Shown: positions 1 through 7,888 of the stretch, one piece after another
Layout: each line of letters begins with the position of its first letter
Numbering within the stretch: the stretch's first letter is position 1
Source of the DNA: Cohnella faecalis
Lineage (GTDB): Bacteria; Bacillota; Bacilli; Paenibacillales; Paenibacillaceae
Reading direction: 5' to 3'
NCBI RefSeq assembly: GCF_003570905.1
Contig: NZ_QXJM01000023.1
Span: 299,240 to 363,239, forward strand
Length of the DNA: 64,000 bases
Translations under genes and position numbers: made by a program
The notes under the pieces: generated by a model
Told to the model about the DNA's origin: nothing
What the model saw: only the letters and a program-made list of their open reading frames with translations
The model's database searches: none

Positions 1-1210
1 CCTGTAGCGAGGAGGCGAGCTTCGGCAAGACGACTGTGAAGGCGGCACCTTCCATCGGACGGCTGTGCACCGACACTTCGCCGCCGTGAAGCTCGACGAT
101 TTTTCTGACGATCGACAGCCCTAACCCGCTGCCGCCGTTCACGCGGCTCCTCGCTTTGTCGACTTTGTAAAAGCGGTCGAACAAGTAGGGAAGCGATTGT
201 TCGGCGATTCCGACTCCCGTGTCTTCAATGACTATCCGAAGGTGCCGTTCGTTCTCCGTCAGTCGAATCCGTACGGTTCCGCCTTCGGGAGTAAATTTAA
301 TGGCGTTATGAAGCAGGTTGATCCACGTCTGGCTAAGCAGCTCCTCGTCCGCTTCAATCGTCGCGGCCGGGAGGTCGACGTCCATTTCGAGCTTTTTGTC
401 CCGCCAGATCGGCTCGATGGAGAGGACGATTTGCCGAAGCTGCCGGTCGAGACGGAACGATTTCGGTTCGAACGGATGATGATCGGATTCGAGCGAAGTC
501 AGCTTGAGAAGATTGTCGCTCAGCTTCGACAGCCGCGAGCATTCCGTTTCGATAATGCGCAAGTAATGAAGCCGCGTTTCCGGCGTCAAATCCTCGCTCT
601 GAAGCGCGCGCGCAAAGCCGCCGATCGAGGTGAGCGGAGATTGAAATTCGTGAGAGACGTTCGATATGAACTCCTGCCGCACTTTTTCCATATTGCTAAG
701 TCCGCTGGCCATTTCGTTGAAGCTCTTGATCAATACGCCGAATTGGCCGCCATGGCGGGGATTCGAATCCAGCGTAACGGAAAAATCGCCTTTGGCCATG
801 CGGCGCATCGCGTCCATCATCGAGATGAACAAATGCAGCTGATGACGGCCGGGATCGAAAATGACGCGGATGAGCGTCATCATGAGCCCGAATATGAACA
901 GCATCAACACGACGGTAATCAGCTGCCGTCCGATCGTATGCCCCATCTCCGGAAACCAATAGTCGTAGACGAACGTCATTAGCCATTGCGCGAACAAATA
1001 ATTGGCCAGCATGACGACGTATACCATCGCAAGGCCGAAGAACAACCATCTTTTGGGCCGAGCGGGGACTTTATCGTTCGAGCCCTCGACCTTGTTTCTA
1101 ATTTGCGTGCGGAAATATTCCTCCTGAAAGGCCAGCATTCTCTCCCGGCGGGCCTCCCGCTTGTCACGAAACCGCTTCAGCAAGCTTTCTCCCGAACGTC
1201 GCCGGCTCAT
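1..1210 (-). CDS. Sensor histidine kinase, partial (C-terminal end cut by window edge)
   Basis: Membrane histidine kinase partner of the adjacent OmpR-type regulator. Reading the minus strand from the ATG at 1208-1210 gives about 403 codons with no stop before the window edge. Visible in order: a basic N-terminus, two hydrophobic membrane segments close together (roughly residues 55-75 and 95-115), a HAMP-like region, the H-box NVSHEFQSPLTSI carrying the phospho-accepting His, the N-box NLLHNAIKFTP, the G1 box DTGVGI and the G2 box GGSGLGLSI. The C-terminal strand after G2 is present, so only a few residues are probably missing. The start overlaps the regulator stop as ATGA, indicating translational coupling. 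The extracytoplasmic loop is short, so the stimulus cannot be inferred. Confidence 0.93.
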   Translation of the reverse strand, partial: MSRRRSGESLLKRFRDKREARRERMLAFQEEYFRTQIRNKVEGSNDKVPARPKRWLFFGLAMVYVVMLANYLFAQWLMTFVYDYWFPEMGHTIGRQLITVVLMLFIFGLMMTLIRVIFDPGRHQLHLFISMMDAMRRMAKGDFSVTLDSNPRHGGQFGVLIKSFNEMASGLSNMEKVRQEFISNVSHEFQSPLTSIGGFARALQSEDLTPETRLHYLRIIETECSRLSKLSDNLLKLTSLESDHHPFEPKSFRLDRQLRQIVLSIEPIWRDKKLEMDVDLPAATIEADEELLSQTWINLLHNAIKFTPEGGTVRIRLTENERHLRIVIEDTGVGIAEQSLPYLFDRFYKVDKARSRVNGGSGLGLSIVRKIVELHGGEVSVHSRPMEGAAFTVVLPKLASSLQ

Positions 1211-1881
1211 TCAAGCGCCTCCAATCGATAGCCAAGACCGCGTATCGTCGTTATTCGAATGCCGCTTCGTTCCTCCGGAAACCTTTCGCGGAGCCGCTTG
1301 ATATGAACGTCGACGGTTCTTTCATCCCCTTCGTAATCGTATCCCCATATTTGTTCGATCAATTGTTCGCGGGAAAAGGTTTTGCCGGGGTAGCTGGCAA
1401 GCTTGAACAGCAGCTCGAATTCCTTCAGCGGAAGAGTAAGCCTGTCTTCGCTCGCCGTCACCTGAAAAGTTTGCCGGTCCAATTGCAAGTCTCCCGCCGT
1501 TACTTGCTGCGATATGGCGATTCGGTAACGCTTGAGCAGCGCCTTTACACGCGCAATGAGCTCAATCGGCTCGAACGGCTTCACCATGTAATCGTCCGTT
1601 CCAAGCTGGAAGCCTTTGACCTTCTGAGCCGTTTCTCCCTTGGCCGTCAGCATGAGCAGCGGCATATCGTACAGCCTCCGCAGCTCGCGGCAAAGCTCCC
1701 AACCGTCCATCCCCGGCATCATAATATCGAGGATGACCAAATCCGCCAGCGCGTTTTCCAGCAGGCGGAGCGCCTCGTCGCCGCTCTCGGCCGCTATCGC
1801 TTCGAACCCTTCGCGAACGAGGAAGACGGCGACCAGCTCGCGAATGTGCGGATCGTCGTCCACAATTAATATTTTAGTCAT
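1207..1881 (-). CDS. OmpR/PhoB-family response regulator
   Basis: Two-domain transcription regulator of 224 residues, normal for the family. The receiver domain has the acidic cluster DDD at residues 8-10, the phosphorylation site Asp52 (in LVILDIMMPG), Thr79 and Lys101 (YMVKPF). The C-terminal part is a winged-helix DNA-binding domain with the usual VDVHIKRLRERF and RGLGYRLE signatures. Its last codon overlaps the start of the downstream histidine kinase, so the two form a cognate pair. The ABC exporter gene begins upstream on the same strand, with only 17 bases between its stop and this start; co-transcription of all three is likely, and the pair may respond to an exporter substrate (inference). 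Confidence 0.95.
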   Translation of the reverse strand: MTKILIVDDDPHIRELVAVFLVREGFEAIAAESGDEALRLLENALADLVILDIMMPGMDGWELCRELRRLYDMPLLMLTAKGETAQKVKGFQLGTDDYMVKPFEPIELIARVKALLKRYRIAISQQVTAGDLQLDRQTFQVTASEDRLTLPLKEFELLFKLASYPGKTFSREQLIEQIWGYDYEGDERTVDVHIKRLRERFPEERSGIRITTIRGLGYRLEALE

Positions 1882-1898
1882 AACCGTTGTTCCACCCC

Positions 1899-3698
1899 TT
1901 ATTGAGAGCTTGTCGATTGGTCGCGATAGCGAAGCTGCTGGGCGGCGAACTCGCGGTACAGCTCATGGGTCGCGACTAATTGCTCGTGCGTGCCTTGCCC
2001 GGTAACGACTCCCTTGTCCATGAAGACGAGCTGGTCGGCATCCACGACCGTGGACAGCCGGTGGGCGATGACGAGCGTTGTTCGTCCTTGCATGAGATTG
2101 TCTAGCGCTTCTTGTACGACAACCTCGGATTTGCTGTCGAGACTGGAGGTCGCTTCGTCGAGCATGAGAATGCGCGGATTGCGAAGCAGGGCGCGGGCGA
2201 TCGCGATTCGTTGCCGTTGTCCGCCGGACAGCTTCATGCCCCGTTCGCCCACTTGCGTATCGAACCCTTGGGGGAGCTCGTCGATGAAGCCTTCGGCGTA
2301 AGCCATTCTCGCCACCTCGCGCAATTGTCCGTCGCTGACTTCGCGGTTTAAGCCGTAAGTGATATTTTCTCTGATCGTGCCCGCCATCAAGGGGCTTTCC
2401 TGGGACACATAGCCGATCTGGCTGCGCCAGGACGAGAGCGAATAATTGTCGATCGGATCAGCGTCTCCGTACAGAATACGTCCCGAAGTCGGCTCGTAAT
2501 AACGTTCGAGAAGAGAGAACAGCGTCGTTTTTCCGCTTCCGCTCGGGCCGACGAGAGCCGTCACCTTGCCGGGAGCAATCGTGAAGCTGACGCCCTTGAG
2601 CACTGCTTCGTCGGTTCCTTCGTACTCGAACGTCAGATGGTCCAGCACGATTGGTTTATCGACGGAGGGGACGCTCGGTCCGGAATCAAAACGTTCTTCT
2701 TCCAATGCCAGCGTTACGATTAAATTATCGGATGCTCCCATCGCTTTTTGCAATTGAGTGAGGAAGCCGGTAATTTGACCGAGAGGCATAATAATTTGGA
2801 TCAAATACAAAATGAAAGCTACAAGCTCTCCCGCAGAAAGAGCGCCGGACGATACCCGCAGGCCTCCGTAGCCGATGACGACGACAAGCAGCATCATCAC
2901 GACCAAGCCCATAAGCGGGGCTATGAGCGCCTGAATCTTCGCTTCGCGGATACCGAGCTTGAACAGGTTCCCGATACCGGATATGCCGCGCTTGTATTCG
3001 ACCGGCTCGGACCCGGACGATTTGACGAGGCGGATTTCGGACAGGACCTGCTGCAGCACCGAGGTAAAGTTCGCCGTCTCCTCTTGCATGCCTTTGGATA
3101 TCGTGTACATTCGTTTGCCGAGCGGGACCAGAATGGCCATCGTGAGCGGAACCGCGATCAGAAGCACAAGCGTCATTCGCCAATCCAAAGAGAGCAAAAT
3201 GACGACGGAGCCGATAATCGAGATGATTCCCGTAATGAATCCGGATAACTGATCGGAGACGACTTGCTTGATCACATTCGTATCGTTCGTGACTCTGCTG
3301 ATCATCGCTCCGGTCTCGTTCTTATCGTAGTGGGAGACGGGGAGACCGAGAAGCTTGCTCCAAATCAAGTCCCTCAGCCCGCGCAAAATCCGTTGGCCGA
3401 ACTGGTTGAACAGATAGATCGAGAAAGCTCCGGCTACGGTCTGTACGACAAAGGCTCCTGCAATAAGGGCGATTTGGAAGCCTTGCAAGCTGTTGAGCGA
3501 AAAGCCGTCGACCAAATCCTTCGTAAATAGAGGGACCAACAAACTGACGACCGTATTAATCAAGCTTAGCGCAAGGGCGACAGCGAACATTGAATAGGCT
3601 GGCTTCGCTCGGCGAATAAGCGCTAAAAAAGACTTCCAATCGCCGCCTCGGCTCGTCTGTCGACTGGTTTTCTCTGAATTGGAGTTCATCGCATGCAC
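1899..3698 (-). CDS. ABC-type exporter, fused permease/ATPase (multidrug or lipid type)
   Basis: Half-transporter of 599 residues that would act as a dimer in the cytoplasmic membrane. The N-terminal half is a six-helix ABC exporter membrane domain. The C-terminal half is the nucleotide-binding domain with Walker [10 protein letters not shown], signature [15 protein letters not shown], Walker [13 protein letters not shown] and the H-loop VIAHRLSTV. Overall it resembles BmrA/YvcC-type drug exporters. It is the first gene of a probable three-gene unit with the response regulator and kinase downstream, an arrangement seen in antimicrobial sensing and export modules. The start at 3698 (ATGCATGCGATG) has alternatives a few codons downstream. 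The substrate cannot be inferred from sequence. Confidence 0.93.
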   Translation of the reverse strand: MHAMNSNSEKTSRQTSRGGDWKSFLALIRRAKPAYSMFAVALALSLINTVVSLLVPLFTKDLVDGFSLNSLQGFQIALIAGAFVVQTVAGAFSIYLFNQFGQRILRGLRDLIWSKLLGLPVSHYDKNETGAMISRVTNDTNVIKQVVSDQLSGFITGIISIIGSVVILLSLDWRMTLVLLIAVPLTMAILVPLGKRMYTISKGMQEETANFTSVLQQVLSEIRLVKSSGSEPVEYKRGISGIGNLFKLGIREAKIQALIAPLMGLVVMMLLVVVIGYGGLRVSSGALSAGELVAFILYLIQIIMPLGQITGFLTQLQKAMGASDNLIVTLALEEERFDSGPSVPSVDKPIVLDHLTFEYEGTDEAVLKGVSFTIAPGKVTALVGPSGSGKTTLFSLLERYYEPTSGRILYGDADPIDNYSLSSWRSQIGYVSQESPLMAGTIRENITYGLNREVSDGQLREVARMAYAEGFIDELPQGFDTQVGERGMKLSGGQRQRIAIARALLRNPRILMLDEATSSLDSKSEVVVQEALDNLMQGRTTLVIAHRLSTVVDADQLVFMDKGVVTGQGTHEQLVATHELYREFAAQQLRYRDQSTSSQ

Positions 3699-3856
3699 CT
3701 CTTTCCGTTCGTTTGCTGATTGGTTTCATTATGCCGAATGATGGTCTCTATGATGAACGATCGATATGAACGGAATATGAACGACTGCCGCCCGGCATGG
3801 TACAATGTAAAAAAGTTTGAATAGAAGACTAGATTGCGCCGGAGGGAACAACCAGC

Positions 3857-4474
3857 ATGGAACAATGGAGCAACGAGCGGCTGTCGCGGCAGATCGCGTT
3901 CATAACGGAAATCGACAAGCTGAAAACGGTGCTCAGGCACAGCTATTTAATGGATGGATCGCGAAGGGAAAATACCGCCGAGCATAGCTGGCACGTCTCG
4001 GTTATTGCGATGGCGCTGCTGGAGCACGCGGGCGATCCCGCACCCGACTTGAATCGTGTGATTAAGCTGTTGCTTCTGCATGATTTGGTAGAGATCGATG
4101 CGGGCGACACGTTCGCCTACGACGACAAAGGCTACGCAGACAAGGAGGAGCGGGAAAATGCGGCGGCAAGACGGCTGTTCGGCATCCTTCCCGACGACCA
4201 ACGGGACGAATGGCTCGCGCTGTGGCGAGAGTTCGAGGACGGCGTCACGATCGAGTCGCGATACGCGGCTGCGCTGGACCGACTTCATCCGGTCATTCAC
4301 AATTATTATACGGGAGGCGTGAGCTGGAAGAAAAACGGGATCGTAAGAGCGCAGGTGATCCGCCGTCTTGACCCGCTTCGGACCGTATCGGAGCCGCTGT
4401 GGCATTTTGCGCTGGACATGCTGGAACGGGCCGTCGCTCTAGGCTTATTGCTGGACGATGAGGCCGCGGAGTAA
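3857..4474 (+). CDS. HD-domain phosphohydrolase (HDDC2/YfbR-like)
   Basis: Cytoplasmic metal-dependent phosphohydrolase of 205 residues. The metal-binding pattern is clear: a His in ENTAEHSWH near residue 40, the paired LLLLHDLVEIDAGD near residue 75, and a late Asp in AALDRLHP. Family members such as YfbR act as 5'-deoxynucleotidases, so a nucleotide-salvage role is plausible but not shown here. It is transcribed divergently from the ABC exporter. A TGGTACAAT extended -10 lies at about 3798-3806, and GGAGGGAA precedes the ATG. It is followed after 33 bases by the acetyltransferase gene on the same strand. Confidence 0.85.
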   Translation: MEQWSNERLSRQIAFITEIDKLKTVLRHSYLMDGSRRENTAEHSWHVSVIAMALLEHAGDPAPDLNRVIKLLLLHDLVEIDAGDTFAYDDKGYADKEERENAAARRLFGILPDDQRDEWLALWREFEDGVTIESRYAAALDRLHPVIHNYYTGGVSWKKNGIVRAQVIRRLDPLRTVSEPLWHFALDMLERAVALGLLLDDEAAE

Positions 4475-4507
4475 CTTCGGAACGATGAGGAAGGAGGCGG
4501 TCGCTAG

Positions 4508-5077
4508 ATGCCGCATTTGATCGGGGATCGAATCGTACTCAGGGAATACCGTCGAGAAGACTTGGAGCCGATCCGGGCGTGGGTGAACAATCCGGAAATC
4601 GTCTGCCATCTGTCGGATATTTTTCTGTATCCCCAGGCGATGGATTCGACGGAAGCATATCTGGAATCGATGGTGGAAGGCAAGTCCGACTGCCTGGGCT
4701 TCGTCATAGCCGATCCGGCGGACGGAAGCTATATCGGTCAGATTAATCTGGACAGCGTCGACTGGAAAAACCGGGTCGGCAAAATCGGCGTCGTCATCGG
4801 CTCCGTTCGGCACTTGGGACAAGGCTTCGGCACCGAGGCGATGCTGCTTCTGATCGATTTCTCGTTCCGGGAGATGAACTTGAACCGTCTGGAGCTCGAA
4901 GTGTACGACTTCAACGACCGGGCGCGCAGCTGCTACCGGAAGTGCGGCTTCCAGGAAGAAGGACGGCTTCGCGAGCGCCAGTACAAAAACGGGCGATACG
5001 TGGATGTTATTCAGATGGGACTGCTTCGCTCGGAATGGGAGGCGCAAGGCCGGATACAGGGCGGGGGAGAGGATTGA
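4508..5077 (+). CDS. GNAT-family N-acetyltransferase (RimJ/RimL type)
   Basis: A 189-residue acetyl-CoA-dependent N-acetyltransferase. The N-terminus IGDRIVLREYRREDLEPIR and the acetyl-CoA loop region (HLGQGFGTEAMLLLIDFSF), followed by LNRLELEVYDFNDRARSCYRKCGF and then EEGRLRERQYKNGRYVDVI, are standard for the Acetyltransf_3 branch. The substrate is unknown; relatives acetylate ribosomal protein N-termini, amines or antibiotics. A strong AAGGAGG lies about 12 bases before the ATG. It is probably co-transcribed with the HD hydrolase. The gene ends directly before a region filled with dispersed repeats. Confidence 0.88.
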   Translation: MPHLIGDRIVLREYRREDLEPIRAWVNNPEIVCHLSDIFLYPQAMDSTEAYLESMVEGKSDCLGFVIADPADGSYIGQINLDSVDWKNRVGKIGVVIGSVRHLGQGFGTEAMLLLIDFSFREMNLNRLELEVYDFNDRARSCYRKCGFQEEGRLRERQYKNGRYVDVIQMGLLRSEWEAQGRIQGGGED

Positions 5078-5175
5078 TACCATTATCCCTTTCGCTCAGT
5101 TCTGGCTGCATCTCAACCATAATCCGCTTCGTTCCGTGCTGGCATTGTTCAAAACTATTATCCCTTTCACTCAGA
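5078..5175 (+). repeat. Dispersed intergenic repeat family 1, two to three units
   Basis: Immediately after the acetyltransferase stop are two good copies of a short unit of the form ACCATTATCCCTTTCGCTCA, at 5078-5098 and 5155-5175, with a weaker copy near 5118. The same unit recurs as a five-copy array at 17381-17590. No reading frame or terminator explains it. Confidence 0.7.
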
Positions 5176-5185
5176 GAGGACCGGA

Positions 5186-5385
5186 AATAGAGTGATTTTT
5201 TCGTTCTATTTTTGAAGCAAAACGGTTTTTCGTTAGTATAAGGTGATTATTTCGTCTTATTGGTCGTCCATCTGCGAAAATCGGGCCATCATGCGCAGAA
5301 TAAGGTGGTTTTTTCGCTTTATTTGCCAATTGAACAAACAAAGCAGGGGAATAAGACGATATTATCGCGCTATGAGTCCCGTGTC
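5186..5385 (+). repeat. Dispersed intergenic repeat family 2, four internal units (copy A)
   Basis: About 200 bases of non-coding sequence built from four related 26-base units beginning at 5186, 5237, 5299 and 5350. Each starts with AATAAGGTG or a variant, runs into a T-rich stretch with TTTCG and ends in a TTATT or CTATT that can pair with the unit's own start. Spacing is 51, 62 and 51 bases. An inverted copy of the whole block lies at 58365-58570 with the same order of units. Confidence 0.75.
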
Positions 5386-5407
5386 ATCCACGATAATCGC
5401 ACATTTA

Positions 5408-5429
5408 TTACATAACAATAATTATGTAA
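5408..5429. repeat. Palindromic repeat TTACATAA..ATTATGTAA, copy 1
   Basis: TTACATAACAAT followed by AATTATGTAA: imperfect palindrome in the spacer before the GH18 gene. Confidence 0.55.
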
Positions 5430-5469
5430 ACGAATCGACGCGAGGTCCAGGTGTATCAACTATCGGCAC

Positions 5470-5499
5470 GAGGTCCAGGGGAAACCTGGATCTTTTTTT
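5470..5499 (+). terminator. Probable intrinsic terminator
   Basis: A stem of GGTCCAGG with CCTGGATC around a GGAAA loop is followed by TTTTTTT. The sequence CGAGGTCCAGG is also present 29 bases upstream as a direct repeat. It probably insulates the GH18 gene from upstream transcription. Confidence 0.6.
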
Positions 5500-5532
5500 G
5501 AACATTTTTTAAACTTAATAGGGTGCTAGGTT

Positions 5533-5541
5533 TGGTATAAT
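5533..5541 (+). promoter_or_regulatory. Extended -10 promoter for the stalk/GH18 gene
   Basis: TGGTATAAT (TGn extended -10 plus a perfect TATAAT) lies about 48 bases before the chosen start. No strong -35 is visible, which extended -10 promoters can tolerate. Confidence 0.5.
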
Positions 5542-5588
5542 TCTCGTAGACTGCTAACATCTACAACATCATGAGGAGATCTGCGAGA

Positions 5589-6887
5589 ATGGGCAAATGG
5601 GGAAAAGCAACCTTAACGGCATTAATTAGTTTGAGCATCGGCGCTTCTGTGCCGCAAGGCGCCTCGGAGGCCGCGGGCTCCAGCGCGGCGGCTAGTGCCT
5701 CAGTCGTTAACAAAGTGAATGTTCTATTGGACGATGTGGCACTTGGCTTCGACTCGGCGCCTCGAATCGAGAATAGCGTAACGATCGTTCCTTTTCGGAC
5801 GTTGGCCGAGGCGCTTGGAATTAACGTGCAATGGGAGGAAAAGAGCCAGACCGTGACGGCAACCGGAACCGTTAACGGAAAAGCGGTCAAAGTCGTGCTC
5901 CGAGTCGGAAGCGCGACCGCGAGCGTGAACGGCCAGTCGATGAAGCTGCTTACAGCTTCTGTGAAGAGGGAAGGCCGCGTCCTGATTCCGCTTAATTTTT
6001 TCAGCACGCAGTTCGGAGCCGTCGTAGGCTGGGACAGCAAGACGCGAACCGTCTCGATCGTATCCCCGAAGCGGGAGATGCATTTGCGCTCGTTTTACGC
6101 GCTCGGCTCATTCAAGCAGCGAGGGCTTATCTCGTCGATGAATTCGGTCGCGTTCGGCTGGAGCCGCATCGATTCGAACGGCGAATGGGTGTTGGACGGA
6201 GCCGATTATAACTGGCCGGAAGCGGCCGGCGATATTACGCCGGAATCGATCGTCGCCGACGCATCCGCGGCGAAGGCCGCTCCGTATTTGATGGTCTATT
6301 CCGTCGACGGCAATAACGAGCTGACCCGCATGCTGGGCGATGCGAAGCTGCGAACGCGTTCTATCGATTCGATTACGAAGCTTGTGAAGGAAAAAGGGTT
6401 CGGAGGAGTCGTGCTCGATTTCGAAGGGTTGGGGCTAAAGCTCGATCCGTTGGGACAGCAGAAGCTTTTGAACGATTATGTAAGCCTTCTTGCGGATAAA
6501 CTGTCTACAGACGGGGTCAAATTGTCGCTGGCGGTTCCGCCTCCCAACGGTTCCTACAAAGGTTACGATTACAAGAGATTGGCGGAGCTCGCCGACGACC
6601 TCGTGCTGATGGCCTACGATTACAAAGCGCCGGGCGCTCCGACCGCACCCGAGCCAAATGCCAAGGTTGACGCCGCTATCGCTCTTATGCTCAAAGCCGG
6701 CGTTCCCAAACAAAAGCTGCTTCTGGGCATCAACTTGAACAGCGAAACGCCGACGACGCTAGATGACAAGCTGGGTCTGGCTAAGCGTTACGATTTGAAA
6801 GGCGCGGCATTCTGGGCGCTTCGTTACTTCGGCAAAGAAGGCATGACCGAAGCGATGAACGCCTCGGTGACCAAGAAAGGTAATTAG
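5589..6887 (+). CDS. Secreted stalk-domain (copper amine oxidase N-like) protein with GH18 domain
   Basis: Exported two-domain protein of 432 residues. A signal peptide (basic start, hydrophobic core, alanine-rich cleavage region) is followed by a copper-amine-oxidase-N type stalk domain at about residues 40-150, with the motifs VPFRTLAEALG and VLIPLNFFSTQFGAVVGWD. A glycoside hydrolase 18 fold fills the rest; GGVVLDFEGL carries the DxE end of the GH18 catalytic signature, and VLMAYDYK matches the later MxYD motif. Relatives act on peptidoglycan or spore cortex N-acetylglucosamine bonds or are inactive binders. The ATG at 5589 is preferred because AGGAG lies about 10 bases upstream; an in-frame ATG at 5571 overlaps that ribosome site. 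It probably stands alone. Confidence 0.85.
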   Translation: MGKWGKATLTALISLSIGASVPQGASEAAGSSAAASASVVNKVNVLLDDVALGFDSAPRIENSVTIVPFRTLAEALGINVQWEEKSQTVTATGTVNGKAVKVVLRVGSATASVNGQSMKLLTASVKREGRVLIPLNFFSTQFGAVVGWDSKTRTVSIVSPKREMHLRSFYALGSFKQRGLISSMNSVAFGWSRIDSNGEWVLDGADYNWPEAAGDITPESIVADASAAKAAPYLMVYSVDGNNELTRMLGDAKLRTRSIDSITKLVKEKGFGGVVLDFEGLGLKLDPLGQQKLLNDYVSLLADKLSTDGVKLSLAVPPPNGSYKGYDYKRLAELADDLVLMAYDYKAPGAPTAPEPNAKVDAAIALMLKAGVPKQKLLLGINLNSETPTTLDDKLGLAKRYDLKGAAFWALRYFGKEGMTEAMNASVTKKGN

Positions 6888-6965
6888 TCAATACGCAGAA
6901 TGGGACTTGCGCAGTAGAAAACGTCACTCTAATCGTTAACGTACGGGAGGATAGAAGCCGCGAAT

Positions 6966-7574
6966 ATGGAAATTATGACTCCGCAGCTGCTTTATCACGG
7001 TACGACGGATACGGTCGTCGCCGGCTTTCAGTCCAAGCTGCTTAACAGCAAGTATTGGAAGCCGGGCAGAGATTTCGGAGAAGGCTTCTATACGACGATA
7101 TCCGCCGCTCAAGCTCGCAAATGGGCGCATCGTTCGGTGGATCGATCCGTAGAGCCCGCCAAGCCTTGCGTTCTGACCGTCGAACTGACGTCGATGCCGA
7201 AAAAATACGAGCCTCGCGTTTTTTTGTCCGAATCGCCGGCATGGTCGCAGTTCATTTTCGATCATCGTACGATCGCGATCAAGGGAGAAGATCCTTGCGA
7301 TAAGCATCCGGATATTGTTATTGGTCCGATGGCGGACAACGACACTGGCAAAATCGTGCTGCAAGCGGTACAATTAAAGAAAGATGCCGATTGGTTCTAC
7401 GATCAGATTACTCGCACCGGGAAGGGCAGACGACTGGATTCGCTCCGATTGGGCAATCAGGTTGTTTTTTCGTCGGAGCGATGGGAATCGTCCCTTCGGC
7501 TTGTCGGCTATTCTATATTCGCGGGAGGAAGGTGGATCTATCATGAAAACGCGAGTCAGATTGAATCTCTATGA
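6966..7574 (+). CDS. DUF3990-like protein (ADP-ribosyltransferase-like fold)
   Basis: A 202-residue cytoplasmic protein. LYHGTTD near residue 10, KPGRDFGEGFYTT near residue 40 and the late DIVIGPMADND match the conserved landmarks of the DUF3990 family, which is distantly related to ADP-ribosyltransferases. Transferase activity is not established from this sequence. The stop lies 32 bases inside the following small gene, so expression is tightly coupled. DUF3990 genes commonly sit beside a small helical protein, which suggests a toxin-antitoxin-like or effector-immunity arrangement (inference). An alternative start is the ATG three codons downstream. Confidence 0.75.
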   Translation: MEIMTPQLLYHGTTDTVVAGFQSKLLNSKYWKPGRDFGEGFYTTISAAQARKWAHRSVDRSVEPAKPCVLTVELTSMPKKYEPRVFLSESPAWSQFIFDHRTIAIKGEDPCDKHPDIVIGPMADNDTGKIVLQAVQLKKDADWFYDQITRTGKGRRLDSLRLGNQVVFSSERWESSLRLVGYSIFAGGRWIYHENASQIESL

Positions 7575-7839
7575 GCGAAGCATCGTTGAACTGCTGTCGA
7601 GCGAATTCGGATATTCCGCCGGCGACGCCCGCGCTCTTGTCGTCAGATACATACAGGTGATCCGCAAGCTCGGAGCCTATGACAACAGCCGCGATCAGGC
7701 GGAAAGGCTTGCGGAAGCCGATGCCAAGAGCTATTCTCCGGAAGCATGGCTGGAGCGGCTGGCCGCAAGCGAACGCGAGCGCGCATACGACAAGGGCCTG
7801 CCGCACGAGAAGGGCACCATTTTCGCGAACGTCAGATAA
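7543..7839 (+). CDS. Small helical protein paired with DUF3990 (DUF3791-like position)
   Basis: A 98-residue soluble protein predicted to be mainly helical (ERSIVELLSSEFGYSAGDARALVVRYIQVIRKLGAY...). The ATG at 7543 is chosen because GGGAGGAAGGTGG lies just before it; the frame is open further upstream but without a better site. It overlaps the DUF3990 gene by 32 bases. Position and size resemble the small DUF3791-type partners of DUF3990 genes, but I cannot confirm family membership. A role as antitoxin or regulator of its partner is an inference from the overlap. Confidence 0.65.
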   Translation: MKTRVRLNLYERSIVELLSSEFGYSAGDARALVVRYIQVIRKLGAYDNSRDQAERLAEADAKSYSPEAWLERLAASERERAYDKGLPHEKGTIFANVR

Positions 7840-7888
7840 CAGGCTCTTCGGCCGACGCCTAACGGACTTTTTATTCCCTTCATCACTG

